From positions 1 through 64,000 of the forward strand of contig DASVQP010000043.1 in NCBI GenBank assembly GCA_036389135.1: a stretch of DNA of 64,000 nucleotides. The letters run 5' to 3'. Source of the stretch: Longimicrobium sp. Lineage in GTDB: Bacteria > Gemmatimonadota > Gemmatimonadetes > Longimicrobiales > Longimicrobiaceae. The notes below the pieces were generated by a model, which made no database searches, was not told the DNA's origin, and saw only the letters and a program-made list of their open reading frames with translations. The position numbers were made by a program, and so were the translations under genes. Shown here in pieces: positions 9,707 to 19,025 of the stretch (the first letter of the stretch is position 1; each line of letters opens with the position of its first letter).

Positions 9707-9902
9707 TTGTCATCCTGAGACAGCCGCCCACGCGGGAGCCGGTGGTGCGTTCCTGCCTCCTGCGGTGAGCGAAGGATCTAGCCGGCGAGGCAAGTGGCCG
9801 GCCGGTGACGAAGAACCCCTCGGCACGCGTGGTAGATCCTTCGCTCCGCGCCAGGGTTCGCGAAACGGCAGAGGACGGAGAAGCGCATCGCTCCAGATGA
9901 CA
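9707..9902. repeat. TCATCCTGA dispersed element, copy 1
   Basis: This element starts TTGTCATCCTGA, contains GATCTAGCCGGCGAGGCAAG and GTAGATCCTTCGCTCCGCGC, and ends near CAGATGACA. A diverged copy with the same order of motifs lies at 59117-59308. No open reading frame is conserved between the two, so it looks like a non-coding mobile or recombinogenic repeat. Confidence 0.7.
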
Positions 9903-9988
9903 CGAGGGTTGTGAAGCCCAACGTGCCTCGACCCGCGCCGATCCCTTCCCATCCCCCCATCCCCCATCCCCCTCATTCATCAGCAGGG

Positions 9989-10017
9989 TTGAATAACTTG
10001 TTGCGATGCACTATGTT
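9989..10017 (+). promoter_or_regulatory. Promoter of the LysM transglycosylase gene
   Basis: TTGAAT (9989-9994), a 17-bp spacer and TATGTT (10012-10017) make a good sigma-70-type promoter about 120 bp before the start codon. The same TTGAAT-N17 pattern is at 30159. Confidence 0.6.
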
Positions 10018-10137
10018 AGATGCACGGAGCGGCGGCGGCGAACGCGACTCCGGCAGGTTCCCACCTTCGCCGCTAGCGGTTTCCAGAGCCTTGCAGAAGT
10101 CCCGCACCACCGCGGTACCCCCCATCAAGGAGGATGC

Positions 10138-11367
10138 ATGGAGTTCAGGACGGCTTGGCCGGTCGCGGTTCTGCTCGGCAGCGTCATGGGCGCCGCCGTG
10201 CTCGCCACCGACGGCCCGGATGCACGGAATACGACGGCGCTCCGCAAGAGCCTGTTCGCCGCCGAGGCCCAGGCAGCCGACCTTTCCGCGAGCTTCGACA
10301 TCCCGGTCGTCCGCAACGCCTCCGTGCTGCGCTTCGTGGGCATCTTCACGGGGAGCCAGCAGGACGAGATGGCCCTCTACCTCAAGCGCTCCGGCCGCTA
10401 CGAGGAGATGATCCGCGCCAAGCTGCGCGCGCGCGACATGCCCGAGGACCTGCTGTACCTCTCCATGATCGAAAGCGGGTTCAACACCAACGCCAAGTCG
10501 CGGGTGAGCGCGGTGGGGCTGTGGCAGTTCATGGCCCCCACGGCGCGCGACTACGGCCTGCGCGTGGACTCGTACGTCGATGAGCGGCGTGATCCGGAGC
10601 GCTCCACCGACGCCGCGCTGCGCTACCTGACGGACCTGCACAAGCAGTTCGGGGCCTGGTACCTGGCCGCCGCGGCGTACAACACCGGGCAGGGCCGCGT
10701 GGAGCGGGTGATGAAAAAGGTGACCGGACGCGGGACGGGGAAGGACGGCGACTTCTGGCGCATCCGCCACGCCCTGCCGCGCGAGACGCGCGAGTACGTG
10801 CCGCAGATGGTTGCCGCCGCGCTGGTGGCCAAGGAGCCGCACAAGCACGGGCTTGGCAACGTGGAGCGCTGGCTGCCGCTGCGTGTGGACTCGCTGGACG
10901 TGCCGGGCGGGGTGGAGCTGGAGACGGTCGCCGCCGCGATCGGGTCGACGGAGAAGGAGCTTGCGCGCCTGAACCCGCACCTGGTCCGCAAGATGACGCC
11001 TCCCGGGAAGAATACGTTCCCGGTCCGCGTCCCCCGCGGACGCGCCTCGCTCTTCGCCGCCCAGTTCGAGCGGGTGAAGGCCGAGGCGGAAGCCCGCGAG
11101 GTGGTGCGCCTGGCCGAAGCGAAGGCAGCCGAGACGCGCCGCGCCGAGATCCGCCGGGCCGAGGCCAAGCGCGCCGAGACGCGCCGCGCCAGCCGCCCCC
11201 GGACGGCCAGCCGGGCCCGCACCCACACGGTGCGCCGCGGCGAGAGCCTGTGGACCGTCGCCCGCCGCAACGACATGACGGTGGCGCAGCTCCGCCGGGC
11301 CAACGGGATGCGAAACACCACCCGCCTGCAGCCGGGCCAGAAGCTGGTAATTCCGCGCGCTCGCTGA
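10138..11367 (+). CDS. Lytic murein transglycosylase with LysM domain (MltD-like)
   Basis: The 409-residue protein starts at an ATG four bases after AAGGAGG (10127-10133). A weak signal sequence (about 5-24) is followed by a goose-type/SLT lysozyme domain (about 85-215) with the catalytic glutamate in LSMIESGFNTNA (Glu112) and the family motif AYNTGQGRV. A region of Ala/Glu/Arg repeats (about 320-360) links to a C-terminal LysM peptidoglycan-binding module (THTVRRGESLWTVARR). The enzyme should cleave the glycan strand to 1,6-anhydro-muropeptides in the periplasm. An additional LysM-like segment around 265-305 (VETVAAAIGSTEKELARLN) matches the MltD layout. A terminator follows. Confidence 0.92.
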   Translation: MEFRTAWPVAVLLGSVMGAAVLATDGPDARNTTALRKSLFAAEAQAADLSASFDIPVVRNASVLRFVGIFTGSQQDEMALYLKRSGRYEEMIRAKLRARDMPEDLLYLSMIESGFNTNAKSRVSAVGLWQFMAPTARDYGLRVDSYVDERRDPERSTDAALRYLTDLHKQFGAWYLAAAAYNTGQGRVERVMKKVTGRGTGKDGDFWRIRHALPRETREYVPQMVAAALVAKEPHKHGLGNVERWLPLRVDSLDVPGGVELETVAAAIGSTEKELARLNPHLVRKMTPPGKNTFPVRVPRGRASLFAAQFERVKAEAEAREVVRLAEAKAAETRRAEIRRAEAKRAETRRASRPRTASRARTHTVRRGESLWTVARRNDMTVAQLRRANGMRNTTRLQPGQKLVIPRAR

Positions 11368-11390
11368 GCCGCCGGGCAGTGCAGAACAGA

Positions 11391-11429
11391 CGAAGGCCGC
11401 CGCTTCCATCACGGGAGCGGCGGCCTTCG
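11391..11429 (+). terminator. Hairpin terminator after the transglycosylase gene
   Basis: CGAAGGCCGCCGCTTCC (11391-11407) pairs with GGGAGCGGCGGCCTTCG (11413-11429) with one mismatch. Only short T tracts follow. Confidence 0.6.
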
Positions 11430-11467
11430 CCGTTTGCTGGACCGGGCCGTGCACGTACATTCCCGCC

Positions 11468-12430
11468 ATGGACCCTGCCACCCTCCAGCCGCCAAGCCGC
11501 GCGATCCTCGTCTTCCTGGACGGCGTGGGGATCGGACCCGCGGACCGGGCGGTGAACCCGTTCGCGGCCGCCACCCTGCCGAACATCCGCGGCATGCTGG
11601 GCGGGCGCCTCCCCGTGACGGAGGACCTGGACGCGCGCGGCTGCATCGTCTCCGCCGGCGCCGTCCTGGCCGCGGCCGACGCGACGCTGGGGATGGAAGG
11701 GGTGCCGCAGAGCGGAACGGGCCAGACGACGCTCCTCACCGGGCGCAACGCGGCGCGGGTGTACGGGCGGCACTTCGGGCCCTGGGTCCCCACGGCGCTG
11801 CGCGAGATGCTGGCGGCGGAGAACCTCCTGCGCCGCGCGCGCGACGCGGGGCGCACGGTTGCGTTCGCCAACGCGTATCCCATCGCGCTGATCGACGCGG
11901 ACCCGCGCATCTTTCGCCGTCCGGCCGCGCCGCCGCTGGCCGCCATCTCCGCCGGCGCCCTCACGCGCGACGTGGCGCAGCTGGTGGCGGGCGAGGCGGT
12001 CGCCTCCTCCATCACCAACGACCGCTGGCGCCAGCGCACGGCCGAGGTGCCGCCGGTGAGCGCGGAGCAGGCGGGGCGCAACCTGGCCGCCATCGCCGCC
12101 GGGGCGGAGGTGACGCTGTACGCGCACTACGACACGGACCACGAGGGGCACCGCGGCGGGATGGAGGGCTCCGTGGCCGCGCTGGAGCGGGTGGACGCCT
12201 TCCTGGGCGGGCTGACCGGCGCGCTCGGCCCCGAAACGCTGCTGGTGATCTCCAGCGACCACGGCAACGTGGAAGACGTGCGCGAGGGACACACCCTGAA
12301 CCGCGTTCCGGTGCTGGCGATCGGCCCGGGGCGCGAGGTGCTGGCCCGCCGCATCCGCACCATCGCCGACGTGGCGCCCGCGATCCTGGGCCTCCTCGAC
12401 ATCCCCACGCAACCCGAAGCGACGACGTGA
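11468..12430 (+). CDS. Alkaline-phosphatase-fold metalloenzyme (iPGM-like)
   Basis: This 320-residue protein belongs to the metalloenzyme superfamily that includes cofactor-independent phosphoglycerate mutase and phosphopentomutase. Metal ligands are visible in VFLDGVGIGP (Asp18), in YAHYDTDHEGH, and in SSDHGNVED; the nucleophile region is QSGTGQTTLLTG (81-92). It is shorter than iPGM (about 510) and lacks the inserted transferase domain, so a phosphatase or nucleotide pyrophosphatase is more likely than a mutase. It overlaps the following HAD phosphatase gene by four bases, which suggests that the two act on related phosphate esters. Substrate unknown. Confidence 0.8.
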   Translation: MDPATLQPPSRAILVFLDGVGIGPADRAVNPFAAATLPNIRGMLGGRLPVTEDLDARGCIVSAGAVLAAADATLGMEGVPQSGTGQTTLLTGRNAARVYGRHFGPWVPTALREMLAAENLLRRARDAGRTVAFANAYPIALIDADPRIFRRPAAPPLAAISAGALTRDVAQLVAGEAVASSITNDRWRQRTAEVPPVSAEQAGRNLAAIAAGAEVTLYAHYDTDHEGHRGGMEGSVAALERVDAFLGGLTGALGPETLLVISSDHGNVEDVREGHTLNRVPVLAIGPGREVLARRIRTIADVAPAILGLLDIPTQPEATT

Positions 12431-13071
12431 CACCGATACGCGCGGTCCTGTACGATTTCGACGGCACCCTGGCGGACAGCACTGAGCTGATCATGCAGTG
12501 CTACCGCCACACGATGACCACGCACCTGGGCGAGTGCCCGCCGGACGAGGAGTGGCTGAGCGGCTTCGGCACCCCGCTGGCGGACCAGATCGCCCGCTTC
12601 GCCCGCACGCCGGACGAAACGGGGGCGATGCTCGACACCTACCGCGACCACCAGGACTCGCTCCTGCAGACGGCGCTCCGCCCCTACCCGGGCGCGGAGG
12701 AGGTGCTGTCCGAGCTGCAGCGCCGTGGCGTCCCGCTGGCGATCGTAACCAGCCGCCTGCGGCACGCAACGCTGCGCGGGCTGGACATCTGCGGCCTGTC
12801 GCGCCACTTCGAGGTCATCATCACCCCCGAGGACGTGCGCAACGCCAAGCCCGATCCGGAACCGGTCCTCCTGGCGCTGGAGCGGCTGGGCGTCCCCGCC
12901 GCGGAGGCGCTCTTCGTGGGCGACTCGCCGCACGACGTCGCCGCCGGCCGCGCCGCCGGCACCCGCACCGCCGGCGTCCTCTGGGGCCCGTTTCCGCGGA
13001 GAACGCTGGAGGAGGCGGGGGCGGATTTTCTGCTGCAGCGGCAGGACGAGGTGCTGGGGCTGGTGGGGTAG
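12427..13071 (+). CDS. HAD-superfamily phosphatase (phosphoglycolate phosphatase/PpaX-like)
   Basis: Translation begins at the GTG of the GTGA overlap with the preceding gene, giving 214 residues. HAD motif I is LYDFDGTLADS (Asp10 nucleophile, Asp12), motif II the serine/threonine in LAIVTSR, motif III the lysine in AKPDPEPV, and motif IV FVGDSPHD. The helical cap between motifs I and II places it in subfamily IA with Gph and PpaX, which hydrolyse phosphoglycolate or pyrophosphate. The coupled metalloenzyme upstream hints at a joint role in phosphate-ester metabolism or damaged-metabolite clearance. Confidence 0.88.
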   Translation: MTPIRAVLYDFDGTLADSTELIMQCYRHTMTTHLGECPPDEEWLSGFGTPLADQIARFARTPDETGAMLDTYRDHQDSLLQTALRPYPGAEEVLSELQRRGVPLAIVTSRLRHATLRGLDICGLSRHFEVIITPEDVRNAKPDPEPVLLALERLGVPAAEALFVGDSPHDVAAGRAAGTRTAGVLWGPFPRRTLEEAGADFLLQRQDEVLGLVG

Positions 13072-13076
13072 GCCCT

Positions 13077-13235
13077 CACCCCCCCGGCCCCCCTCTCCCG
13101 AACTGCTGGGAGAGGAGGGAGATCGCGGCCTACCGTGCGCAGCCTCACCGCCCAGCAACGCGCCGTCCGGCGGTTGGGTGTCCCTCTCCCCTGCCGTTTT
13201 CCCATTCCCTATTCCCCATTCCCCGCAGTTCCCCC
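13077..13235. repeat. GC-rich hairpin and ATTCCCC runs between genes
   Basis: A CCCTCTCCCGA/TGGGAGAGG hairpin (about 13090-13120) of the same type as at 7853 is followed by a short run of CATTCCC/CTATTCCCC units (about 13200-13230). No gene is visible here. Confidence 0.5.
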
Positions 13236-13348
13236 GCCTTTCCCTCTCCGCCACTCCCCGCTATCTTGCCGCGCCGCGCGCCCGGAAAACCGGCACGCGT
13301 GCGCCTCGCCATCGATCCAAGACCGCCTTTGCGACAGGAGTCGACCGT

Positions 13349-14518
13349 ATGCGGATGCTCGTGCTCGGCGCGGGCCTGCAGGGTTCTGCGTGTGCCTACG
13401 ACCTGCTGGCCAACACGGACCACGAGGTGGTCATCGCCGACCTCAAGGTCGACGCGCTTCCCGCCTTCCTCCAGCCGTACCTCGGCGGCCGGCTGACGGC
13501 GCAGCAGGTGGACGCCAACGACCGCACGGGGATCCGCGACGCCATGGAAGGCGCTTCCGCGGTGATGAGCGCCTTCCCGTACTACTTCAACCTGGGGATG
13601 GCAGTGGCGGCGGTGGACTCCGGCGCGCACTTCGCCGACCTGGGCGGCAACACCGAAATCGTCCTCCAGCAGAAGGGGCTGCATGAGCGCGCCCGCGAGA
13701 AGGGGCTCTCCGTGATCCCCGACTGCGGACTGGCGCCGGGGATGGTCAACGTCCTGGCCGAGCACGGCATTCGCCAGCTCGACACCACCCGCGCGGTGCG
13801 CATCTTCGTGGGCGGCCTTCCGCAGAACCCGCAGCCCCCGCTCAACTACCAGATCGTGTACTCGCTGGAAGGGGTGCTGGACTACTACACGACGCTCTCG
13901 TGGGTGCTGCGCGACGGGCGCCCGCTGCAGGTGGCGGCCCTGAGCGAGGTGGAGGAGCTGCCGTTCGACGGCGCCGGCACGCTGGAGGCCTTCCACACGG
14001 CGGGCGGCCTTTCGACGATGGCGCAGCGCTACGAGGGGCAGATTCCCTCGATGGAGTACAAGACGCTCCGCTACCCCGGCCACGCCCGCGCCATGGAGAC
14101 GATCCGCGAGCTCGGCCTGCTGGGGCTGGAGCCGGTGGACGTGAAGGGGCAGAAGGTGACGCCGCGCGACCTGTTCATCTCCGTGGTCGGCCCCAAGCTG
14201 CGCAAGGACTACCGCGAGAGCCCGGACCTGGTGGCGCTGCGGGTGGAAGCGGAGGGTGACAAGGATGGCGAGGAAACGCTCCTGCGCTGGGACCTCCTCG
14301 ACCGCTTCGACCCCGCGACGGGGATCACGGCGATGATGCGCACCACCGGCTTCTCGCTCGCCATCACTGGCGCCCTGCAGGCCGCCGGCGACATCGAGCC
14401 CGGCGTCTGGACTCCGGACGAGTGCATGCCCGCCGCCGTGTACATCGATTCGCTGGCGCGCCGCAACGTCATGATCCGCGAGCACCGCCTCACCCCCGAC
14501 ACCGCCGCGGTCCGGTAG
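13349..14518 (+). CDS. Saccharopine dehydrogenase family oxidoreductase
   Basis: The 389-residue product begins with a Rossmann nucleotide-binding motif (MLVLGAGLQGSACAYDL) directly at the N-terminus and has the saccharopine dehydrogenase C-terminal domain (GMVNVLAEHG, EYKTLRYPGHARAMETI). CAGGAG eight bases before the ATG at 13349 supports this start. Members act on lysine/saccharopine, carboxynorspermidine or related amino-acid adducts with NAD(P); the match here is closest in style to the stand-alone lysine-6-dehydrogenase/saccharopine reductase group. No lysine degradation genes lie nearby. A strong terminator follows. Confidence 0.85.
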   Translation: MRMLVLGAGLQGSACAYDLLANTDHEVVIADLKVDALPAFLQPYLGGRLTAQQVDANDRTGIRDAMEGASAVMSAFPYYFNLGMAVAAVDSGAHFADLGGNTEIVLQQKGLHERAREKGLSVIPDCGLAPGMVNVLAEHGIRQLDTTRAVRIFVGGLPQNPQPPLNYQIVYSLEGVLDYYTTLSWVLRDGRPLQVAALSEVEELPFDGAGTLEAFHTAGGLSTMAQRYEGQIPSMEYKTLRYPGHARAMETIRELGLLGLEPVDVKGQKVTPRDLFISVVGPKLRKDYRESPDLVALRVEAEGDKDGEETLLRWDLLDRFDPATGITAMMRTTGFSLAITGALQAAGDIEPGVWTPDECMPAAVYIDSLARRNVMIREHRLTPDTAAVR

Positions 14519-14540
14519 GACCACGGCAGCGGAAAAAAAA

Positions 14541-14577
14541 CGAAGCGCCTCCGGAGGATGGTTCCGGGGGCGCTTCG
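14541..14577. terminator. Terminator hairpin with flanking A-run
   Basis: CGAAGCGCCTCCGGA (14541-14555) pairs with TCCGGGGGCGCTTCG (14563-14577) with one mismatch, preceded by eight A and followed by GTTTC. It can work on both strands between the oxidoreductase and chemoreceptor genes. Confidence 0.75.
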
Positions 14578-14653
14578 GTTTCACACGCATCGTTGCGGGA
14601 GGGGGGCGATGGCAGGGATCTGCGCGACGTGCGCGGGGCGGCGCGGCCGACAG

Positions 14654-14907
14654 CACGGGCAGCCACGTGGGGCTGCCCCTACAAAGATTCGGGTGCGGAG
14701 AGTGGGCGTCGAGGCGGGGGCGAGGGAGGGCAGATACGCAGGTCTGCCCCTACGGCATCGGGTGTGAACGGCAGAAGGTCGAGGAGGGGCGAGGGAGGGC
14801 GCGATGAATCACGCCCCTACCGGGGCTGTGCGACGCGGGCGGATTTCTCCCCCTCGCCCGCCCTGCCCCCCCGCAGGCGGGGGAGGGGGCCGGGGGGAGG
14901 GCCCCCT
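14654..14907. repeat. Cluster of three palindromic repeat families and a GC-rich hairpin
   Basis: In order: CACGGGCAGCCACGTG... (14654-14682), GGGCAGATACGCAGG... (14728-14754), GGGCGCGATGAATCACGC... (14797-14820), each ending in GCCCCTAC, then a CCCCGCAGGCGGGG hairpin (about 14845-14900) that abuts the chemoreceptor stop codon. Single copies of each are elsewhere in the window (27313, 37393, 46503, 57021, 57083, 63435, 63500). Confidence 0.8.
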
Positions 14908-16746
14908 CTACGTCCTGAACTCGCTCACCAGGTCGCGCATCTGCTGGGCGGCGTGGAGGAGCTCGGCGCTGGAGGCGGACATCTCCTGCGTGGCGGCGGA
15001 CTGCTCCTCGGCGGCGGCGGAGACCTCCTCGGCGCTGGCGGCGTGCGACTCGGAGGTCGATGCCACCTCGGCCACGGCGGCCTCCACCCCGTCCATCGCG
15101 GAGCGGTTGCGCTCCACCGCCTCCTGCACCTGCCCGGCGGCCAGGCGCACCCCGTCCACCGCGGCAAGGATCTGCTCCAGCGCGCTGTCGGCGCCCTTGG
15201 AGACGTGCTCCACGTCGGCCACCTTGGTCTGCCCCTGCGCCATGGTGCCGACGACGCCGGTGATGCGCGAGCGGATGGCGGTGACGTTCTGGGCCACCTC
15301 CTGCGCGGCGCGCGCCGAGCCCTCGGCCAGCTTGCGGACCTCCTCGGCGACCACCGCGAAGCCGCGGCCGTGCTCGCCCGCGCGCGCGGCCTCGATGGCG
15401 GCGTTCAGCGCCAGCAGGTTGGTCTGCCGCGCGATGCCGGTGATCGTCTCCACGAAGCGGTCGATCTGCGCCGAGGTCTGCTCCAGCTCCGTCACCTGGT
15501 TGGCCGAGGTCTGCACCACCTCGCGGATCTCCAAAAGGCGCTGGAGCGCGGTGGAGACTTCCTGCCGGCTCCCCGCCGCCACGTGGTAGATCTGCTCGCT
15601 GAGCGAGCTCACCATCACGGAGGCGTTGGAGATCTCGCCGGCGCCGCGCTTCATCTCGCCCAGCGCCTCCTGCGCCGCCTGCAGGCCGTGCGACTGGCTC
15701 TCCGCGCCGCTGGCGATCCCCACCATGGCGGTGGCCACCTCGCCGCTGGAGGCCGCCACCTCTTCGCTGATGCTGGAAAGGTCGGACGCAAAGGAGGAGA
15801 TCCGCTCCGCCGTCGTCACCGTCTGCCCCACGATGTGGCGGAGCTTGCCGGCCATCCCGTCGAACGCGGCGGAGAGCGCGGCGAACTCGCGCTTCATCGC
15901 CACCCGCTCCGTGCCCTGGACGCGCAGGTCGCCCGCCCCGAGCTGCTCGGCGGAGCCCATGAGGTGCGCCATGGGGAGCGTGATGCTGCGCACGGCCGTG
16001 TAGACCGCGCCGAGCGCCAGCAGCCCCGCGCCCAGCGAGAGGAGCAGAAGAAGGACCTTGCGCCGGCTTGCGTCCTCGCGCAGGCGCTGCGAGGTGGCGT
16101 TCACCTTCTGCGCCTGGCGCTCGCTTACGCGGCGGATGGCGGCCTGCAGCTGCTCGGTGCGCGGGCGCACGGCGCCGATGCGGCGCAGCGCCCCCTCGCG
16201 GTCGCCGATGTCGGCCTGGGCGTGCGCCAGCGCGTACTCCACTTCGATCTGGGAGTGAAGCGCGTCGATGGCGGCTACCTCCTGCTGCTCGGAGACGCTC
16301 AGGTCCTTGAGGTCGCGGTAGCGGCGCCGCTGCTGGTGCGCCTGCCGCCCCTGCTCCGCGAAAGCCTGCTCGGCGGCGGGCGAGGGGGTCAGCAGGTAAC
16401 GCTCGCCCGTGTTCATCTGCGCCAGGATCAGCGCTTCCAGCGAGGTGCCGATCTCGGAGCTCTGCTGAAGCGACCCGAGCTGCCCCTCGGCATTGCGGAC
16501 GATGCGGTCCACCGTGAACCAGCTGAGCGCGGCGCCGCCCAGAATCAGCAGGCAGAGGCTGATGCCGAACGCCCAGAGCTGCTCCTGGATGGTGCGGAAG
16601 AGCTCCTTGCGGCCGCGCGGAGCCTGCGCGGGACGCCTCTCAGGCCCGCCCGGAAGGGGGCCGAAGCGCGGCGGCGCGGCGGGGGGCGCGTCGGGCTCGG
16701 TGGCCAGGGCGGCACCGGACGACGACGTCGAAAAGGGCGCGGTCAT
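14908..16746 (-). CDS. Methyl-accepting chemotaxis protein
   Basis: The 612-residue protein starts at [10 protein letters not shown]; a longer reading would add a basic stretch without family support. A cytoplasmic N-terminus (1-56, proline-rich) precedes TM1 (57-79), a helical periplasmic sensor of about 150 residues resembling CHASE3/four-helix-bundle domains, TM2 (231-252), a HAMP linker (about 253-305) and the signalling coiled coil whose conserved tip is [20 protein letters not shown] and [14 protein letters not shown] (437-475). No C-terminal CheR-tethering pentapeptide is present; the protein ends SEFRT. There are no che or flagellar genes nearby, so it is an orphan receptor that must signal to a CheA encoded elsewhere. 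Confidence 0.93.
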   Translation of the reverse strand: MTAPFSTSSSGAALATEPDAPPAAPPRFGPLPGGPERRPAQAPRGRKELFRTIQEQLWAFGISLCLLILGGAALSWFTVDRIVRNAEGQLGSLQQSSEIGTSLEALILAQMNTGERYLLTPSPAAEQAFAEQGRQAHQQRRRYRDLKDLSVSEQQEVAAIDALHSQIEVEYALAHAQADIGDREGALRRIGAVRPRTEQLQAAIRRVSERQAQKVNATSQRLREDASRRKVLLLLLSLGAGLLALGAVYTAVRSITLPMAHLMGSAEQLGAGDLRVQGTERVAMKREFAALSAAFDGMAGKLRHIVGQTVTTAERISSFASDLSSISEEVAASSGEVATAMVGIASGAESQSHGLQAAQEALGEMKRGAGEISNASVMVSSLSEQIYHVAAGSRQEVSTALQRLLEIREVVQTSANQVTELEQTSAQIDRFVETITGIARQTNLLALNAAIEAARAGEHGRGFAVVAEEVRKLAEGSARAAQEVAQNVTAIRSRITGVVGTMAQGQTKVADVEHVSKGADSALEQILAAVDGVRLAAGQVQEAVERNRSAMDGVEAAVAEVASTSESHAASAEEVSAAAEEQSAATQEMSASSAELLHAAQQMRDLVSEFRT

Positions 16747-17031
16747 GGACGCGGGAGCGAGCAGGGGTGAGCGGGGCGGGTGTTCCGCATTGTATCCGGG
16801 ACGATGAACGAGTGTCAAACGACGCACGCGGCCCGCGGGGGCGCGGCGGAGCATCGGCTTTGGGCCGGGAGTGTGGCACGCAAACGGGTTGCGGAGCTTC
16901 CGGGGGAGGAAGAACAACTGTACGGCCCCCGCCGTGGATTTGTCAACCGTCGTTGCAGGGGCCGGATACGTGGGCTACGTTCCCGTCATGCTTTGTCTTA
17001 GCACCCGCGAAAAGACCGCGCTCGACGCGCC

Positions 17032-18864
17032 ATGAGCGACTCCGCAGCCACCGCCCACGCCGAGGAAGAGGCGGACAGCCGGGCGTACGACCCTCACCTG
17101 CTGCGCCGCCTCCTCCGCTACCTCAGTCCGTACCGCGGCCGGGTTGCGGCGGCGCTGGTGCTGCTGGTGATCGAGTCCACCACGCAGCTCGCGGGGCCCT
17201 GGCTCACCAAGATCGCGCTGGACGAGGCAATCCCCGCCCGCGACGTCGGCTTCCTCCTCCTGCTGACGGCGGCGTACGCACTTTCGCTGCTGGTGGGGTT
17301 CGTGTGCGAGTACGGACAGACGCTGCTCACCACCTGGCTGGGGCAGCGGGTGATGTTCGACCTGCGCACCGAGATCTTTGGGCACCTGCAGCGCCTCTCC
17401 CTCCGCTACTTCGACCGCAACCCGGTGGGGCGGCTGATGACGCGGGTGACCAACGACGTGGAGCAGCTCAACGAGGCGTTCTCGTCGGGGATCGTGACGG
17501 TGTTCGGCGACATCTTCACCCTCGTCTTCATCCTGGCCGCCATGCTGCGGCTGGACTGGCGGCTGGCGCTCGTCACCTTCACCGTGCTCCCGCTGGTGGC
17601 GGTGGCGACGTTCGTCTTCCGGGCGCTGATCCGCTCGGCGTACCGCGACATCCGGGTGAAGCTGGCGCGCATCAACGCGAACATGCAGGAGAGCGTCACC
17701 GGGATGCGCGTGCTGCAGCTCTTCGGGCGCGAGCGGCAGGCGATGGAGCGTTTCGGCGCCACCAACCGCGACCACCTGGACGTCAACCTCCGCTCCATCA
17801 CCTACTACGCGCTCTTCTTTCCCGTCATCGAGGTGCTGACGGCCGCCGCCCTCGCGATGATCCTCTGGTACGGCGGCGGCGAGACGATCCAGGGCACGAT
17901 GACGGTAGGGACTGTAGCGGCGTTCCTCCAGTACACGCGCCGCTTCTTCCGCCCGCTGCAGGAGCTGTCGGAGAAGTACAACATCCTGCAGGCCGCCATG
18001 GCCTCCTCCGAGCGCATCTTCGAGCTGCTGGACACGGAGCCCGAGATCACCGACCCCGCGGACCCCGTGCACCTGCCGGTCCCCGGGCGCGGCGAGATCG
18101 AGTTCCGCGACGTCTGGTTCCGCTACGGTCTCGGGGAGGGGGACGAGGGAGAGGACCCGCAGTGGGTGCTGCGCGGCGTCTCGTTCCGCGCGGCGCCCGG
18201 CGAGCGCGTGGCGATCGTGGGCGCGGCGGGCGCGGGAAAGAGCACCATCATCAACCTGCTGATGAGGTTCTACGAGCCGCAACGGGGGGAGATCCTGTTC
18301 GACGGGGTGCCGGTGTCGCGCGTGCCGGTGAAGGAGCTGCGCGACCACATCTCGCTGGTGCTGCAGGACGTCTTCCTCTTCAGCGAAGACGTGCAGCGCA
18401 ACATCCGCCTGGGCCGCGACGACATCCCGGACGACGCCGTGCGCCGCGCCGCCGCCCGCGTGGGTGCCGACCGCTTCGTGGCGCGCCTCCCCGCCGGCTA
18501 CGCGCAGCCGCTGGGCGAGCGCGGCACCTCGCTATCGGTGGGCGAGCGGCAGCTGGTGAGCTTCGCCCGCGCGCTGGCGTTCGACCCGCTCGTGCTGGTG
18601 CTGGACGAGGCCACCTCGTCGGTCGATTCGGAGCTGGAGGCGCAGATCGACACCGCGCTCGCCACGCTGATGCAGGGGCGCACCTCGCTGGTGATCGCCC
18701 ACCGCCTTTCGACGATTCAGGACGCGGACCAGATCCTGGTGCTGCACCACGGCGAGCTGCGCGAGCGCGGCACCCACGCCGAGCTCCTCCAGCGCGGAGG
18801 CCTGTACGCGCGCCTGTACGAGCTGCAGTTCGTGCGGTCGGTCGGCGCGGGAACCGGGGGATGA
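17032..18864 (+). CDS. ABC exporter, fused permease and ATPase (MsbA-like)
   Basis: This half-transporter of 610 residues has six membrane helices in an ABC type-1 permease domain (about 30-330), then a nucleotide-binding domain with Walker A GAAGAGKST (397-405), Q-loop LVLQDVFLF, signature LSVGERQLVSF, Walker B VLVLDEATSSVDS and the switch histidine in IAHRLST. It should act as a homodimer exporting lipids, peptides or drugs. The signature carries V in place of the usual G at its third residue (LSVGE instead of LSGGE). It is transcribed divergently from the chemoreceptor gene with 285 bp between them; a possible promoter is TTGTCA near 16939. Confidence 0.93.
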   Translation: MSDSAATAHAEEEADSRAYDPHLLRRLLRYLSPYRGRVAAALVLLVIESTTQLAGPWLTKIALDEAIPARDVGFLLLLTAAYALSLLVGFVCEYGQTLLTTWLGQRVMFDLRTEIFGHLQRLSLRYFDRNPVGRLMTRVTNDVEQLNEAFSSGIVTVFGDIFTLVFILAAMLRLDWRLALVTFTVLPLVAVATFVFRALIRSAYRDIRVKLARINANMQESVTGMRVLQLFGRERQAMERFGATNRDHLDVNLRSITYYALFFPVIEVLTAAALAMILWYGGGETIQGTMTVGTVAAFLQYTRRFFRPLQELSEKYNILQAAMASSERIFELLDTEPEITDPADPVHLPVPGRGEIEFRDVWFRYGLGEGDEGEDPQWVLRGVSFRAAPGERVAIVGAAGAGKSTIINLLMRFYEPQRGEILFDGVPVSRVPVKELRDHISLVLQDVFLFSEDVQRNIRLGRDDIPDDAVRRAAARVGADRFVARLPAGYAQPLGERGTSLSVGERQLVSFARALAFDPLVLVLDEATSSVDSELEAQIDTALATLMQGRTSLVIAHRLSTIQDADQILVLHHGELRERGTHAELLQRGGLYARLYELQFVRSVGAGTGG

Positions 18865-18866
18865 AA

Positions 18867-18972
18867 TGAATCCCCCCGGCTGGAACGACGGGAAGGCGGC
18901 TGAAGCCGGCTCGTGCAGCGCGGCATTGGACCCCGAGTCCGCGAAGGCGGACTTCGTGCGGTTGTTGCCGCG
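18867..18972. repeat. Dispersed repeat with GTCCGCGAAGGCGGAC palindrome
   Basis: The segment contains AAGGCGGCTGAAGCCGGCTC and GAGTCCGCGAAGGCGGACTT. A reverse-orientation copy is at 37571-37690 and a shorter relative at 20139-20195. Confidence 0.7.
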
Positions 18973-19025
18973 AGTTTACTCGCCCCAGAGGTGTGGGTGA
19001 TACATGTCCTACAGGAGAGGCACGG

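Noticed and set aside
14654-14820. CRISPR array
   Set aside because: Repeats belong to three different families with unequal distances, and no cas genes are present.
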